A DNA stretch of 64,000 nt from Diaphorobacter ruginosibacter (GCF_014395975.1 NZ_CP060714.1:3224001-3288000); one strand, 5' to 3'. Numbered from the stretch's first letter, positions 42,261 through 51,507 are shown. The notes: a model not told the origin generated them from the letters alone. Numbers and translations: made by a program.

Positions 42261-43505
42261 ATGTATCAACGCAATATTCTTGTCGAACAGACCGATCCCG
42301 AACTCTTTGCAGCCATCCAGGCCGAAAACAAGCGCCAGGAAGAGCACATCGAGCTGATCGCCAGCGAAAACTACGCTTCGCCGGCGGCGATGTGGGCCCA
42401 GGGCACGCAGCTCACCAACAAGTACGCCGAAGGCTATCCAGGCAAGCGCTACTACGGCGGATGCGAATACGTGGACATCGCCGAGAAGCTGGCGATCGAC
42501 CGCGTGAAGGAACTGTTCGGCGCCGATGCCGCCAACGTGCAGCCGCATTGCGGTGCCTCGGCCAACGAAGCCGTGTTCCTCGCCTTCCTCAAGCCCGGCG
42601 ACACCATCATGGGGATGAGCCTGGCCGAAGGCGGTCACCTGACGCACGGCATGCCGCTCAACATGTCCGGCAAGTGGTTCAACGTTGTGTCCTACGGCCT
42701 CAACGAGAAGGAAGAGATCGACTACGACAAGATGGAAGCGCTCGCCCGCGAGCACCGCCCCAAGCTGATCGTGGCCGGTGCCAGCGCCTATTCGCTCGAG
42801 ATCGACTTCGCCCGTTTCGCCAAGGTCGCCAAGGAAATCGGTGCGATCTTCATGGTGGACATGGCCCACTATGCCGGCCTGATCGCCGGCGGCCAGTACC
42901 CCAACCCGGTTCCGCACGCCGACGTGGTGACCACCACCACGCACAAGAGCCTGCGCGGCCCGCGCGGCGGCGTGATCCTGATGAAGGCCGAGCATGAGAA
43001 GGCCATCAACAGCGCCGTGTTCCCCGGCTTGCAGGGTGGCCCGCTGATGCATGTGATCGCTGCCAAGGCCGTGGCCTTCAAGGAAGCGCTGTCGCCCGAG
43101 TTCAAGGAATATGCACGCCAGGTGAAGCTGAACGCGCAAGTGATCGCCGAGACGCTGACGAAGCGCGGCCTGCGCATCATCAGCGGCGGCACGCAAAGCC
43201 ACGTCATGCTGGTCGACCTGCGCGCCAAGGGCATCACCGGCAAGGAGGCCGAAGCCGTGCTGGGCGCCGCCCACATGACCATCAACAAGAACTCGATCCC
43301 GAACGATCCGGAAAAGCCGATGGTCACCAGCGGCATCCGCATCGGCTCGCCCGCCATGACCACGCGCGGCTTCAAGGAAGAAGAAGCCCGCATCACGGCC
43401 AACCTGATCGCCGACGTGCTGGACAACCCGCGCGACGAGGCGAACATCGCCGCCGTTCGCGAGAAGGTTCACGCACTGACCTCGCGCTTCCCGGTCTACC
43501 GCTGA
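42261..43505 (+). CDS. glyA: Serine hydroxymethyltransferase
   Basis: GlyA interconverts serine and glycine with tetrahydrofolate, feeding one-carbon units into purine and methionine synthesis. The 414-residue PLP enzyme shows IELIASENYASP, YAEGYPGKRYYGGCEYVD, the substrate-binding HGGHLTHG-type segment, MAHYAGLIAGG, and the PLP-lysine motif TTTTHKSLRGPRGG (Lys at about 228; most relatives have THKT). ATG 42261 with AGGA seven bases upstream gives the usual start MYQRNIL; an upstream in-frame ATG lies within the leader RNA. It is preceded by a ZTP riboswitch and followed by nrdR after 27 bp. Confidence 0.97.
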   Translation: MYQRNILVEQTDPELFAAIQAENKRQEEHIELIASENYASPAAMWAQGTQLTNKYAEGYPGKRYYGGCEYVDIAEKLAIDRVKELFGADAANVQPHCGASANEAVFLAFLKPGDTIMGMSLAEGGHLTHGMPLNMSGKWFNVVSYGLNEKEEIDYDKMEALAREHRPKLIVAGASAYSLEIDFARFAKVAKEIGAIFMVDMAHYAGLIAGGQYPNPVPHADVVTTTTHKSLRGPRGGVILMKAEHEKAINSAVFPGLQGGPLMHVIAAKAVAFKEALSPEFKEYARQVKLNAQVIAETLTKRGLRIISGGTQSHVMLVDLRAKGITGKEAEAVLGAAHMTINKNSIPNDPEKPMVTSGIRIGSPAMTTRGFKEEEARITANLIADVLDNPRDEANIAAVREKVHALTSRFPVYR

Positions 43506-43532
43506 TTTCCGGTCTACCTGCGGAGCCATCCC

Positions 43533-43988
43533 ATGAAATGCCCCTTCTGCGGCCACCCGGAAACCCAGGTTGCGGAAACCCGTGTGTCCGAAGACGGGGA
43601 TTTCATACGCCGCCGCCGCCGCTGCGGCGCGTGCGACAAGCGCTTTACCACCTATGAACGGCCCGAGGTCAATTTCCCCGCCATCGTCAAGAAAGACGGC
43701 AGGCGCGTGGAATTCGACCACCAGAAGCTGCACGGATCCTTCAAGCTCGCGCTGCGCAAGCGACCGGTGAGTGTGGAGCAGATCGATGCCGCCATCGAGC
43801 GCATCGAGGAAAAGCTGCTCAACCTCGGGCAGCGCGAAGTCCTCTCCGCCCGCCTCGGCGAGCTGGTGATGCGCGAGCTCAAGAAGCTCGACAAGGTGGC
43901 CTACATCCGCTTTGCCAGCGTGTACCGGAGCTTCGAGGACATCGATGACTTCCGTGCCCTGGTGGATGAAGTCAGGCCGCAGAAGTAA
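43533..43988 (+). CDS. nrdR: Transcriptional repressor NrdR
   Basis: NrdR represses ribonucleotide reductase genes in response to ATP/dATP. The 151 residues begin with a zinc ribbon (CPFCGHPETQV, then RRRRCGACDKRFTTYERPE, residues 3-50) and continue with the ATP-cone domain (IVKKDGRRVEFDHQKLHGSF to about residue 140). Length and both domains are canonical. It follows glyA by 27 bp, a common betaproteobacterial order. No NrdR boxes or nrd genes are in the window. Confidence 0.97.
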   Translation: MKCPFCGHPETQVAETRVSEDGDFIRRRRRCGACDKRFTTYERPEVNFPAIVKKDGRRVEFDHQKLHGSFKLALRKRPVSVEQIDAAIERIEEKLLNLGQREVLSARLGELVMRELKKLDKVAYIRFASVYRSFEDIDDFRALVDEVRPQK

Positions 43989-44267
43989 GAAGAGAAGACA
44001 CAGGCTTCATCGCGAAGCAACGGACCTCCTCGAAGGCCCGGTGACGGTGTCCCTCTCACCTCGGGTGGCATGTCTGCACGCCCTATCCTCCGTCCCCTCC
44101 CGGCCCACATGACGCGAGGGAACACAGCTATTGCAAACCCAAACCACCCCAAAAGATATCGATAGACGCGCACTGGCACTTGCTTTAACGTAAGGCTTGC
44201 CATCCGTGTGCCGAATGAGTCGTGGTAGCGCCTACGTCAAGCCGTCCTCTGCCCAGCATCGATCCAT

Positions 44268-45989
44268 ATGACCCACCTATCCATCAAGAGCAGGCTCTGG
44301 CTGCTCGTCCTCAGCCTGCTTGTCGTATTGGCCGTCGTTTCAGCGGTCCTGTTCCAGCAGCTTCAGGCAGCCAACGACAGTCTGGCGAGCGTGCACGAGA
44401 ACCAGGTGATGCCGCTCAGGCAGATGAGCGAAGCGGCATCGGGATACAGCGACGGCGTGCTGGTGCCCCTGGACAGGGTGATCGCCAATTCCATCAGCCC
44501 TGCAGAAGGCGCCGCGCTGATCGCAGAAGGCCGCGACCGGGCCAACAGGAGCTGGAGCGCATTCCTCCAGACCCGGCTCTTTCCAAACGAGCAGGTGGCG
44601 GTGGACAAGATCCAGCCGCTGCAACGACAGGCCAACATCGTCATATCGGAGATGATCGAGAAGCTGCAGGCAGGCTCCGTGCAGGAAGCCGCCGCACTCA
44701 AGGAGTCCGTGCTCACCCCGCTGATGGTGAGCATCCTGGCGGGCATGGAGAGCATTTCCGACATGCAGTTGGTCAACAGCCGCCAGACCTCGGAGGATTC
44801 TGCCTCCGCCATGCAAGCCACCCTGACCGCGATCGGAGCGGCGCTGCTGGTCTCGCTGGCGGCGTGTCTCGTGGCGGCATTCATGCTCATCCGCAAGATC
44901 ACCGGCAGCCTGGACCACGCGGTGCATGTGGCCGAGCGTGTGGCTCGGGGCGACCTTTCGGGTCAGATCCACGTGACTGGTAATGACGAAATCGCCCGCC
45001 TGCTGCGTGCCCTTGCCGCCATGAACGACAACCTGACGCAGATTGTTCGCCGTATCCGCGAGAGCAGCGAATCGGTGTCGACGGGATCAACCCAGATCGC
45101 AGCGGGCAGCAACGACCTGTCTCACCGCACCGAGGAACAGGCCAGCAATCTGCAACAGACGGCAGCCTCCCTCGAGGAACTGGCCGCGACGGTACAGCAG
45201 AATTCCGCCAACGCGGCCCAGGCCAAGCAACTGGCGGCCGCCGCTTCCGTGACCGCGGTCGACGGCGGCGAAGCCATGCAGCGCGTAAACCGGACCATGG
45301 CCCACATTTCAGGCAGCTCGGCAAAGATAGCGGACATCATCAACGTGATCGATACCATTGCCTTCCAGACCAATATCCTGGCATTGAACGCGGCCGTGGA
45401 AGCCGCACGCGCAGGCGAGCATGGCCGCAGCTTCGCGGTGGTGGCCGGCGAGGTGCGTTCGCTGGCCGGGCGCAGCGCGGACGCCGCCAAGGAGATCAGC
45501 GCCCTGATCAACCAGAGCGTTGCCGAAGTGAGTGATGGCGCGCAGCTGGTGGACGAAGCGACGCAGACGATCGGCACCCTGACCACCCAGGTCCGCGACG
45601 TGGCGGCGCTGGTGGGACAAATCAACACGGCCAGCCAGGAGCAAAGCGAGGGGATCTCGCAGATCAGCGATGCCGTGGCGCAACTGGACCGGGTGACTCA
45701 GCAAAATGCCGCGCTGGTCGAACAGAGCGCGGCGGCGGCAGCCAGCCTGAGCCATCAGGCAGGCACGCTGACGCAGCTGGTGGCCACGTTCAGGCTGAAT
45801 GTCCGCAGCCACGGCGCCGGAACCCCCGGGTCGGGCGCCAGGATGCTGGCCACGAACGCCGCCTCACGCAGAACGGGCCTGCCCATGGCGCGGCGGCCAG
45901 GACAGGAGCCGGACCAGGATCAGACCGAGCGGGTGGACGCGGCGATCGGAGCCAGCCCCGAATCCACGTCGCCGCACTGGCCGCGATGA
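44268..45989 (+). CDS. Methyl-accepting chemotaxis protein
   Basis: A 573-residue transmembrane chemoreceptor. TM1 (LWLLVLSLLVVLAVVSAVLF, about 9-28), a helical periplasmic domain of 4HB type (about 30-185), TM2 (AIGAALLVSLAACLVAAFML, about 185-204), HAMP (about 206-260) and a signalling domain whose tip is IDTIAFQTNILALNAAVEAA (about 358-377) follow in order. The length of the signalling part and motif SHRTEEQASNLQQTAASLEEL resemble Tar/Tsr-class receptors. The tail is Pro/Gln/Asp-rich with no NWETF docking motif. The last 70 bases overlap the convergent aroC end. Ligand unknown. Confidence 0.93.
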   Translation: MTHLSIKSRLWLLVLSLLVVLAVVSAVLFQQLQAANDSLASVHENQVMPLRQMSEAASGYSDGVLVPLDRVIANSISPAEGAALIAEGRDRANRSWSAFLQTRLFPNEQVAVDKIQPLQRQANIVISEMIEKLQAGSVQEAAALKESVLTPLMVSILAGMESISDMQLVNSRQTSEDSASAMQATLTAIGAALLVSLAACLVAAFMLIRKITGSLDHAVHVAERVARGDLSGQIHVTGNDEIARLLRALAAMNDNLTQIVRRIRESSESVSTGSTQIAAGSNDLSHRTEEQASNLQQTAASLEELAATVQQNSANAAQAKQLAAAASVTAVDGGEAMQRVNRTMAHISGSSAKIADIINVIDTIAFQTNILALNAAVEAARAGEHGRSFAVVAGEVRSLAGRSADAAKEISALINQSVAEVSDGAQLVDEATQTIGTLTTQVRDVAALVGQINTASQEQSEGISQISDAVAQLDRVTQQNAALVEQSAAAAASLSHQAGTLTQLVATFRLNVRSHGAGTPGSGARMLATNAASRRTGLPMARRPGQEPDQDQTERVDAAIGASPESTSPHWPR

Positions 45990-47023
45990 CGCAGCGCATG
46001 GTCCATGATCACCAGCGCCAGCAGCGCCTCGGCGATCGGCGCGGCACGGATGCCCACGCAGGGGTCGTGGCGGCCCTTGGTGATCACTTCCACCGGTTCG
46101 CCCAGCGTGTTGATCGAATTGCGCGGGCTGATGATGGAGCTGGTCGGCTTGATGGCGATGGTCACCTCGATGTCCTGCCCCGAACTGATGCCGCCCAGGA
46201 TGCCGCCGGCATTGTTGGTCTCGAAACCCTGCGGCGTGAGCGAATCGCCATGCGTGGTCCCACGCTGCACGATGCTCTCGAAACCCGCACCGATCTCCAC
46301 GGCCTTCACCGCATTCAGTCCCATCATCACATGCGCGATGTCGGCGTCGAGCTTGTCGTACAGTGGCTCGCCCAGGCCCACCGGCACGCCCGTGGCCTGC
46401 ACGCGCACCCGTGCGCCGCAGGAGTCGCCCGACTTGCGCAGCCGGTCCATGTAGTCCTCGTAGGCCTGCACATCGGCAACGGGAGCAAAGAACGGGTTGT
46501 TCGGCACGTGATCCCAGTTCTCGAAGGGAATCTCGAGCTCGCCGATCTGGGTCATGCAGGCCCGGAACTGCGCACCGTACTTTTCCTTGAGCCATTTCTT
46601 GGCCACCGCACCCGCGGCCACCGTGGGTGCGGTCAGGCGCGCGGACGAGCGGCCTCCGCCGCGGGGGTCACGAATGCCGTACTTCTGGAAATACGTGTAG
46701 TCCGCATGGCCGGGGCGAAAGCTCTGCGCGATGTTCGAATAGTCCTTGCTGCGCTGGTCCGTATTGCGGATCAGCAACGCAATCGGCGTCCCGGTGGTCT
46801 TGCCTTCGTAGACGCCCGAGAGGATCTCCACCGCATCCGCCTCGTTGCGCTGGGTGACATGGCGACTGGTGCCGGGACGGCGGCGATCCAGGTCGATCTG
46901 GATGTCCGCCTCGGTGAGGCTCATGCCCGGCGGGCATCCATCGATCACGCAGCCGACGGCCGGTCCATGGGATTCACCGAAGTTGGTGACGCAGAAAAGT
47001 GTGCCAAGTGTGTTGCCGCTCAT
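45920..47023 (-). CDS. aroC: Chorismate synthase
   Basis: Chorismate synthase makes chorismate from EPSP with reduced FMN, the last shikimate step. The 367 residues carry signature 1 GESHGPAVGCVIDGCPPG, signature 2 including DPRGGGRSSARLTAPTVAAG, and signature 3 around RHDPCVGIRAAPIAEAL. Conserved His residues in GESHG and RHD are present. ATG 47023 (MSGNTLGTLFCVTNFGE) is the normal start. The C-terminal DHALRHRGQCGDV is standard, but the last 15 residues (DSGLAPIAASTRSV) look unlike relatives and lie in the region overlapping the chemoreceptor gene. Confidence 0.96.
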   Translation of the reverse strand: MSGNTLGTLFCVTNFGESHGPAVGCVIDGCPPGMSLTEADIQIDLDRRRPGTSRHVTQRNEADAVEILSGVYEGKTTGTPIALLIRNTDQRSKDYSNIAQSFRPGHADYTYFQKYGIRDPRGGGRSSARLTAPTVAAGAVAKKWLKEKYGAQFRACMTQIGELEIPFENWDHVPNNPFFAPVADVQAYEDYMDRLRKSGDSCGARVRVQATGVPVGLGEPLYDKLDADIAHVMMGLNAVKAVEIGAGFESIVQRGTTHGDSLTPQGFETNNAGGILGGISSGQDIEVTIAIKPTSSIISPRNSINTLGEPVEVITKGRHDPCVGIRAAPIAEALLALVIMDHALRHRGQCGDVDSGLAPIAASTRSV

Positions 47024-47096
47024 AAGGCGTGCATTATCGTCCAAGCGCCCTTTGTACAGCGCAACTGGCAAGCGTCATTCCAGATCGGAGAGGTCT

Positions 47097-48539
47097 TCAG
47101 AGCCAGGCCGGCAGGTCATGGCCCGGCGGCATCGAAGGACGCGTCCAGCGCGCAGGCGTTCGCGAAAGCAGCGCCGCGTGGCTGACGGCTTCCAGAGCGC
47201 CAAATCCACTTTCGCTGCGCTGCAGCCAGGGAGCCACCAGGTCCTGCGGCGCACCCGCCGCGGGCGAAGGCTGCACCGGCCTGCGTCCCAGGCTGCGGAG
47301 CCATTGCGCAACACGCGCCAGCGACACCTCCACATGCCAGCTGCCGCCTTGCGTTGCCTGCCGTAACAGCGCCGCCTGCACACCGAAGGCCAGCAGGAAC
47401 CCGGCGCAGAAGTCGAGGGTCTGCATGGGCAAGGCGCGCGGCGTGGTCTCGCCGAACGCATCGGCCTCGTCGCGGTTGATGCCGCTCACCGTCTGGACCA
47501 GCGAATCAAACCCTCGCTTGTCCGCCCACGGGCCGCTGCGGCCATAGGCGCTGAGGCTGGCGTGAACGATGCCCGGGCGCAGTCGCGCGACTTCGTCCAC
47601 GCCGAACCCGATGCGCTCCAGGCTGCCGGGCCGGTAGCCCTGGATGAAGACATGCGCATCCGCTATCAGGCGCTGCAACTGCGTGCGATCGGATGACGCC
47701 TGCAGATCGAGCAGCGCCGATCGCTTTCCCCGGCTCATGTCGGCAATCGATTCGATGTTGGGCAGCAGCGGCGAGTTGATCATCAGCACATCCGCACCAT
47801 AGGCAGCCAGCGTGCGCGCACCGACAGGGCCCGCCAGGATGCGCGTGAGGTCGAGCATCCGCAGCCCTTCGAGGGGACGCTCGCTTTCGGTCTTGCCCGG
47901 CCACGCCAGCGGCGGTGCGTCGGCCGTACGCGTGATCCGCACCAGGGGTTGCAGGGCAATGGCCTGTTGCACCTCGCCGGTCTGCCATGCCTGCGAGGAT
48001 CGGAGTGCCGCCACCACCAGGCCCGCGCCGGTGGCCCGCGTCTCGAAATCGATGGCATCCCAGCCTCGCAGTGCCGCGGCCACCTGCGCCTTCGTGGTCT
48101 GTTCGCCCTCCGCCAACCCCAGCAGGCGAAGCACGCCGTCGCGGTGATGCGCGAAATTGGCATGGATGCGCACATGCCCAGTCCGCCCGATGCCCTCGCC
48201 GCAGGGGTAGAGACCGGAAACGGGCGACCAGATGTCCGGCCGCTTGCCGTCGAGCGTGAAATAGCCCGTGGCCTCGGCCAGCGCATGCTGCACATCGACG
48301 CTCACGCACTGCGCCTCGACCCCGGGTGATCGCAAGCGATCGATTTCGGTGGCGGCCAGCGCGGCGGCTGCCTGCGCCGCCTGGGTTGCCACCCCTACCG
48401 CGAAGCTACTCGGGAAACCGTGCTCCGCCCCCAGCAGCGTCACACGCTCAAGCGCGGTATCGGGCAGCTGCGCATCACGCCAGAGCTCGCTCAGAGCCTG
48501 CCGTGCGGTCTTCGGTTCAGGAAGGAAAGATGTGTTCAT
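47097..48539 (-). CDS. CaiB/BaiF-type CoA-transferase with permuted-looking halves
   Basis: A 480-residue class III CoA-transferase homologue. The canonical N-terminal motif (LEGLRMLDLTRILAGPVGARTLAAYGADVLMIN) appears only at about residue 224, followed by MSRGKRSALLDLQ and the Asp-containing LPMQTLDFCAGFLLAFG. The first 220 residues resemble the C-terminal half of ordinary members (HVRIHANFAHHRDGVLRLLG, AALRGWDAIDFETRA). The order therefore looks circularly permuted or fused. ATG 48539 is used because the longer frame enters the promoter. It is divergent, 115 bp away, from the HTH-citrate synthase gene, hinting at joint regulation. Substrate unknown. Confidence 0.85.
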   Translation of the reverse strand: MNTSFLPEPKTARQALSELWRDAQLPDTALERVTLLGAEHGFPSSFAVGVATQAAQAAAALAATEIDRLRSPGVEAQCVSVDVQHALAEATGYFTLDGKRPDIWSPVSGLYPCGEGIGRTGHVRIHANFAHHRDGVLRLLGLAEGEQTTKAQVAAALRGWDAIDFETRATGAGLVVAALRSSQAWQTGEVQQAIALQPLVRITRTADAPPLAWPGKTESERPLEGLRMLDLTRILAGPVGARTLAAYGADVLMINSPLLPNIESIADMSRGKRSALLDLQASSDRTQLQRLIADAHVFIQGYRPGSLERIGFGVDEVARLRPGIVHASLSAYGRSGPWADKRGFDSLVQTVSGINRDEADAFGETTPRALPMQTLDFCAGFLLAFGVQAALLRQATQGGSWHVEVSLARVAQWLRSLGRRPVQPSPAAGAPQDLVAPWLQRSESGFGALEAVSHAALLSRTPARWTRPSMPPGHDLPAWL

Positions 48540-48654
48540 GGATGAGGTTCTACGTGCATTCGGAATGCGTTCATTGCAGCAGCCGTGGACAGGTGGGTCA
48601 ATCTTGATCGGGCCGATCAATGCCTGCATCGCGCATCGCCCCGCCGGATAATGC

Positions 48655-50055
48655 ATGGCAGACACATCTCGCATTCACCACCAACCACCGGAGATGACCA
48701 CCCGCTCTTCCCCCATGGCGGCCCCTGGCCCCGCCGACCCGGCCGAGACTCCATGGATTTCCGCGGAGCAGGCCGCGTCCATGCTGGGCGTGAAGCGCTC
48801 CAGCCTCTACAGCTATGTGAGCCGGGGACTGCTGCGCGCGCAACGCCTGCCGCAGCACAGGGGCAGCAGCTACATGCTGGCCGACGTGGCCCGGCTGGCA
48901 CGCCAGCGTTCGGCCATCCGCAATCCGTCCAAGGTCGCCCAGTCTGCCCTGGACTGGGGACAGGCCGTGCTGCCTTCGTCGATCACGCTGGTCAAGGACG
49001 GACAATTCCACTACCGGGGCCGGAATGCCGTCGCGCTTGCGGAGCGCGCAACACTGGAGGAAACCGCAGCCCTGCTCTGGCAATGCGCGTCTGCCGACAT
49101 GCCGCAATCGCCCACATGCCCCCAGCAGGATGCGCAGGTGGCCGTACCCCCCGGCCGCCTGCCGGAACCCGAGGCCGTGCTGGGCCACTGGCACCGGCTG
49201 AGCCTGGAGCCCGGAGTCCTGCCCCAGGCCGACGGCGCCTCCTCGATGGCACAGGACATGGCGCGCAACATGGCACTGGTGCATCGCATGTGCGCGGCCC
49301 TGCTCGGCCTCCCGCACGACATGCCGGCCGTGGGCTCCATGCCTGTTCATCGCATCCTCCAGCGCCACTGGAAACTGGATGACCACGCGGCGGATCTGCT
49401 GCGCCGCGCGCTGGTGCTGTGCGCGGACCATGAGCTCAATGCCTCGACCTTTGCCGTGCGCGTGGTGGCATCGACGGGCGCGCAGCTGCATGCCAGCCTG
49501 GGCGCCGGCCTGGCAGCGCTTTCGGGCCCCCGGCACGGAGGAATGACGCAGCTGATCGATGCCCATTGGGACGAGTGGCACGGCGGCGGCGATCGGCAGC
49601 AGGAACACAGCGGTTCTCCGCCGCCGATCTCTCCGCATCTTCAAGGCCTGCTGCACGAAACCCAGACCGGCAGCACGCCCAGCTATTGCGCCGGCTTCGG
49701 CCACCCGCTCTATCCCGATGGTGATCCGCGCAGCATGGCACTGATCGCCGCCATGCCGCCCCTGCCCGCCGTACGTCGCCTGACGGCAACCGTGCTTCAG
49801 CAGACCGGGCTGCATCCCAGCCTGGACTATGCGCTCGTCGCCGTGCAGCGCAGCCTGGGACTGCCGCAGGGCGCGGCGTTCCTGCTGTTCGCACTGGGAC
49901 GCACCGTGGGCTGGATCGCGCATGCCCGGGAACAGTCCGAAAGCGGGCAACTGATCCGGCCCCGTGCGATCTATGCCGCAGGCGAGGCCGAACTCGAAAA
50001 TGCCCCGGCCAAGGCGCAGCCCCTGCCCTCCTCGCGCATGGTGCGGTTTCGCTGA
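48655..50055 (+). CDS. Citrate synthase family protein with N-terminal helix-turn-helix
   Basis: A 466-residue two-part protein. Residues about 34-85 (WISAEQAASMLGVKRSSLYS, YVSRGLLRAQRLPQHRG) form a MerR/excisionase-like DNA-binding helix-turn-helix. The rest is a citrate synthase fold with the catalytic residues apparently kept: His in GPRHGGM (about 293), His in GFGHPLYPDGDPR (about 347) and Asp in HPSLDYALVAV (about 390), plus GRTVGWIAHAREQ. It may be an active condensing enzyme that also binds DNA, or a sensor that reads acyl-CoA/oxoacid. Main-pathway citrate synthases lack this HTH. It is divergent from a CoA-transferase gene. Starts at 48655, 48694 or 48715 are possible. Confidence 0.87.
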   Translation: MADTSRIHHQPPEMTTRSSPMAAPGPADPAETPWISAEQAASMLGVKRSSLYSYVSRGLLRAQRLPQHRGSSYMLADVARLARQRSAIRNPSKVAQSALDWGQAVLPSSITLVKDGQFHYRGRNAVALAERATLEETAALLWQCASADMPQSPTCPQQDAQVAVPPGRLPEPEAVLGHWHRLSLEPGVLPQADGASSMAQDMARNMALVHRMCAALLGLPHDMPAVGSMPVHRILQRHWKLDDHAADLLRRALVLCADHELNASTFAVRVVASTGAQLHASLGAGLAALSGPRHGGMTQLIDAHWDEWHGGGDRQQEHSGSPPPISPHLQGLLHETQTGSTPSYCAGFGHPLYPDGDPRSMALIAAMPPLPAVRRLTATVLQQTGLHPSLDYALVAVQRSLGLPQGAAFLLFALGRTVGWIAHAREQSESGQLIRPRAIYAAGEAELENAPAKAQPLPSSRMVRFR

Positions 50056-50328
50056 AGGCGACAACCTGCTCTGGTGTTTGCCCTACTCCCACGAAGCTCT
50101 TTCCCCGCTTCCCGGTAACAATTTGCATGGATAATGGGCCCGGGCCGCGATGCAGATCGTGGTCTGGCAACCCGTTACAGCGTTCGTAGCGCCCCTTGTT
50201 TCTTGCTTTCCAAGATCGGCATCGATTTCCTGCCGATGCCGTCCGCCGCGCCCCGCGCGACAGATGCCGCCCTCTTGTTGCGCAAGTGGTCCGAGGCGAC
50301 TGCTCTCCCGCGAAAGCCCTCCACGTCC

Positions 50329-51483
50329 ATGCGCACTTCCAGGCCAGAGGCAACCATTGACTGGTTGCAGGCTCTCCGCGGCTTTGCCGCACTCTCTGTC
50401 GTCATCACCCACGCCGGCTGGACCATGGTGCAGGCGTCCAACAACGAGATCGCATGGAACTACCTCGCCCATGGCGCGCTCGGGGTCGACCTGTTCTTCG
50501 TGATCAGCGGCTTCATCATGTATCTCACCACGCGCGGCTGCGACGGTTCGCGCCGCTATGCGGCCGAATTCGGCATCAAGCGGTTTGCACGCATCTGGCC
50601 GTTGTTCTTCGTGGTGAGCATGGTCTACCTGGGCATGGCATGGTGGCGTGCAGGAGCACTGCCGCTTGAGCAGGTCGCGAGCACGGCCAGCCAGCTGGTA
50701 TTCCGGCCCGTCAGCCCCAAGGCGTCGGAATTCTTTGGATTGCCGGTCGGCGTGGCATGGACGCTGTGCTTCGAGGCCTTCTTCTACGTCGTGATCGGCC
50801 TCTCGCTACTGTCCCGCAGGTGGCGCTGGTGGATCGTCGCCGCGCTGCTGGCGCCGGGCCTGGTCCTCTATCCGCTGCTCCAGCAGGATGTCAATCTGTC
50901 CTTCTATCACCAGCCGGCCATTCTTCTGAGCCACTACCTGAACCTGGTGGTCAATCCGATGGTCTGGGAGTTCGTGCTGGGCCTCTTCGCAGGGTGGCTC
51001 TATACCGCACAGTGGTCCGCTCCGCCGCGGCCTCTCGCCATCGCCCTCATCCTGGCATCCGCCGCAGCCTTCGCCACGATTCCCGCCACGCACACGGCCA
51101 CGCTCTACGGCCCCACCATCGAATACGGCGGACTCACGGTCTTCGCCATCTTCCTGATGATCGCGCTCGCCAGCAAGACGCTGCAGCTCCCCGTGAACCG
51201 GGCGCTGGTCTGGCTGGGAACGATTTCCTACTCACTCTACCTCACGCACAAGCTGGGCTTTCTTGGTGCTGCACAGATCACCAGCTGGCTGGATATCCGT
51301 GACGCGGGAGTCCGTGACTGGGTGGGTTTCGCGATCCACCTCGCGTGCGGCGTGCTTGCCGGCGCACTGTTCCACCGTGCAGTGGAGGTGCCCCTGTCCT
51401 CATGGACCCGCAAGGCCCTGATGCAGTGGGTGGGGAAACGCACCGGGCCAACCTTCGCGGGTCCGCAGGCCACCCCCGTATGA
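50329..51483 (+). CDS. Acyltransferase-3 family membrane protein
   Basis: A polytopic membrane protein of the acyltransferase-3 (OafA/NodX-like) family, 384 residues from the chosen ATG, with about ten hydrophobic helices. Such proteins acylate surface polysaccharides or lipids. Family marks are the start IDWLQALRGFAALSVVITHAGW with the likely catalytic His, LGVDLFFVISGFIM, KRFARIWPLFFV and TISYSLYLTHKLG. Starts at 50236 or 50134 are open but lack ribosome sites and add non-hydrophobic sequence. It lies after the HTH-citrate synthase gene with a 273-bp gap, probably under its own promoter. Target glycan unknown. Confidence 0.88.
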   Translation: MRTSRPEATIDWLQALRGFAALSVVITHAGWTMVQASNNEIAWNYLAHGALGVDLFFVISGFIMYLTTRGCDGSRRYAAEFGIKRFARIWPLFFVVSMVYLGMAWWRAGALPLEQVASTASQLVFRPVSPKASEFFGLPVGVAWTLCFEAFFYVVIGLSLLSRRWRWWIVAALLAPGLVLYPLLQQDVNLSFYHQPAILLSHYLNLVVNPMVWEFVLGLFAGWLYTAQWSAPPRPLAIALILASAAAFATIPATHTATLYGPTIEYGGLTVFAIFLMIALASKTLQLPVNRALVWLGTISYSLYLTHKLGFLGAAQITSWLDIRDAGVRDWVGFAIHLACGVLAGALFHRAVEVPLSSWTRKALMQWVGKRTGPTFAGPQATPV

Positions 51484-51507
51484 ACTGCAGCTTTGGCTTA
51501 GGACGAG

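Noticed and set aside
43901..44203. 100-residue leftward ORF between nrdR and the chemoreceptor
   Set aside because: Largely antisense to the nrdR end, with no ribosome site or family features.
43989..44267. c-di-GMP or other riboswitch before the chemoreceptor
   Set aside because: No conserved GEMM or other aptamer core could be found in the 279 bases.
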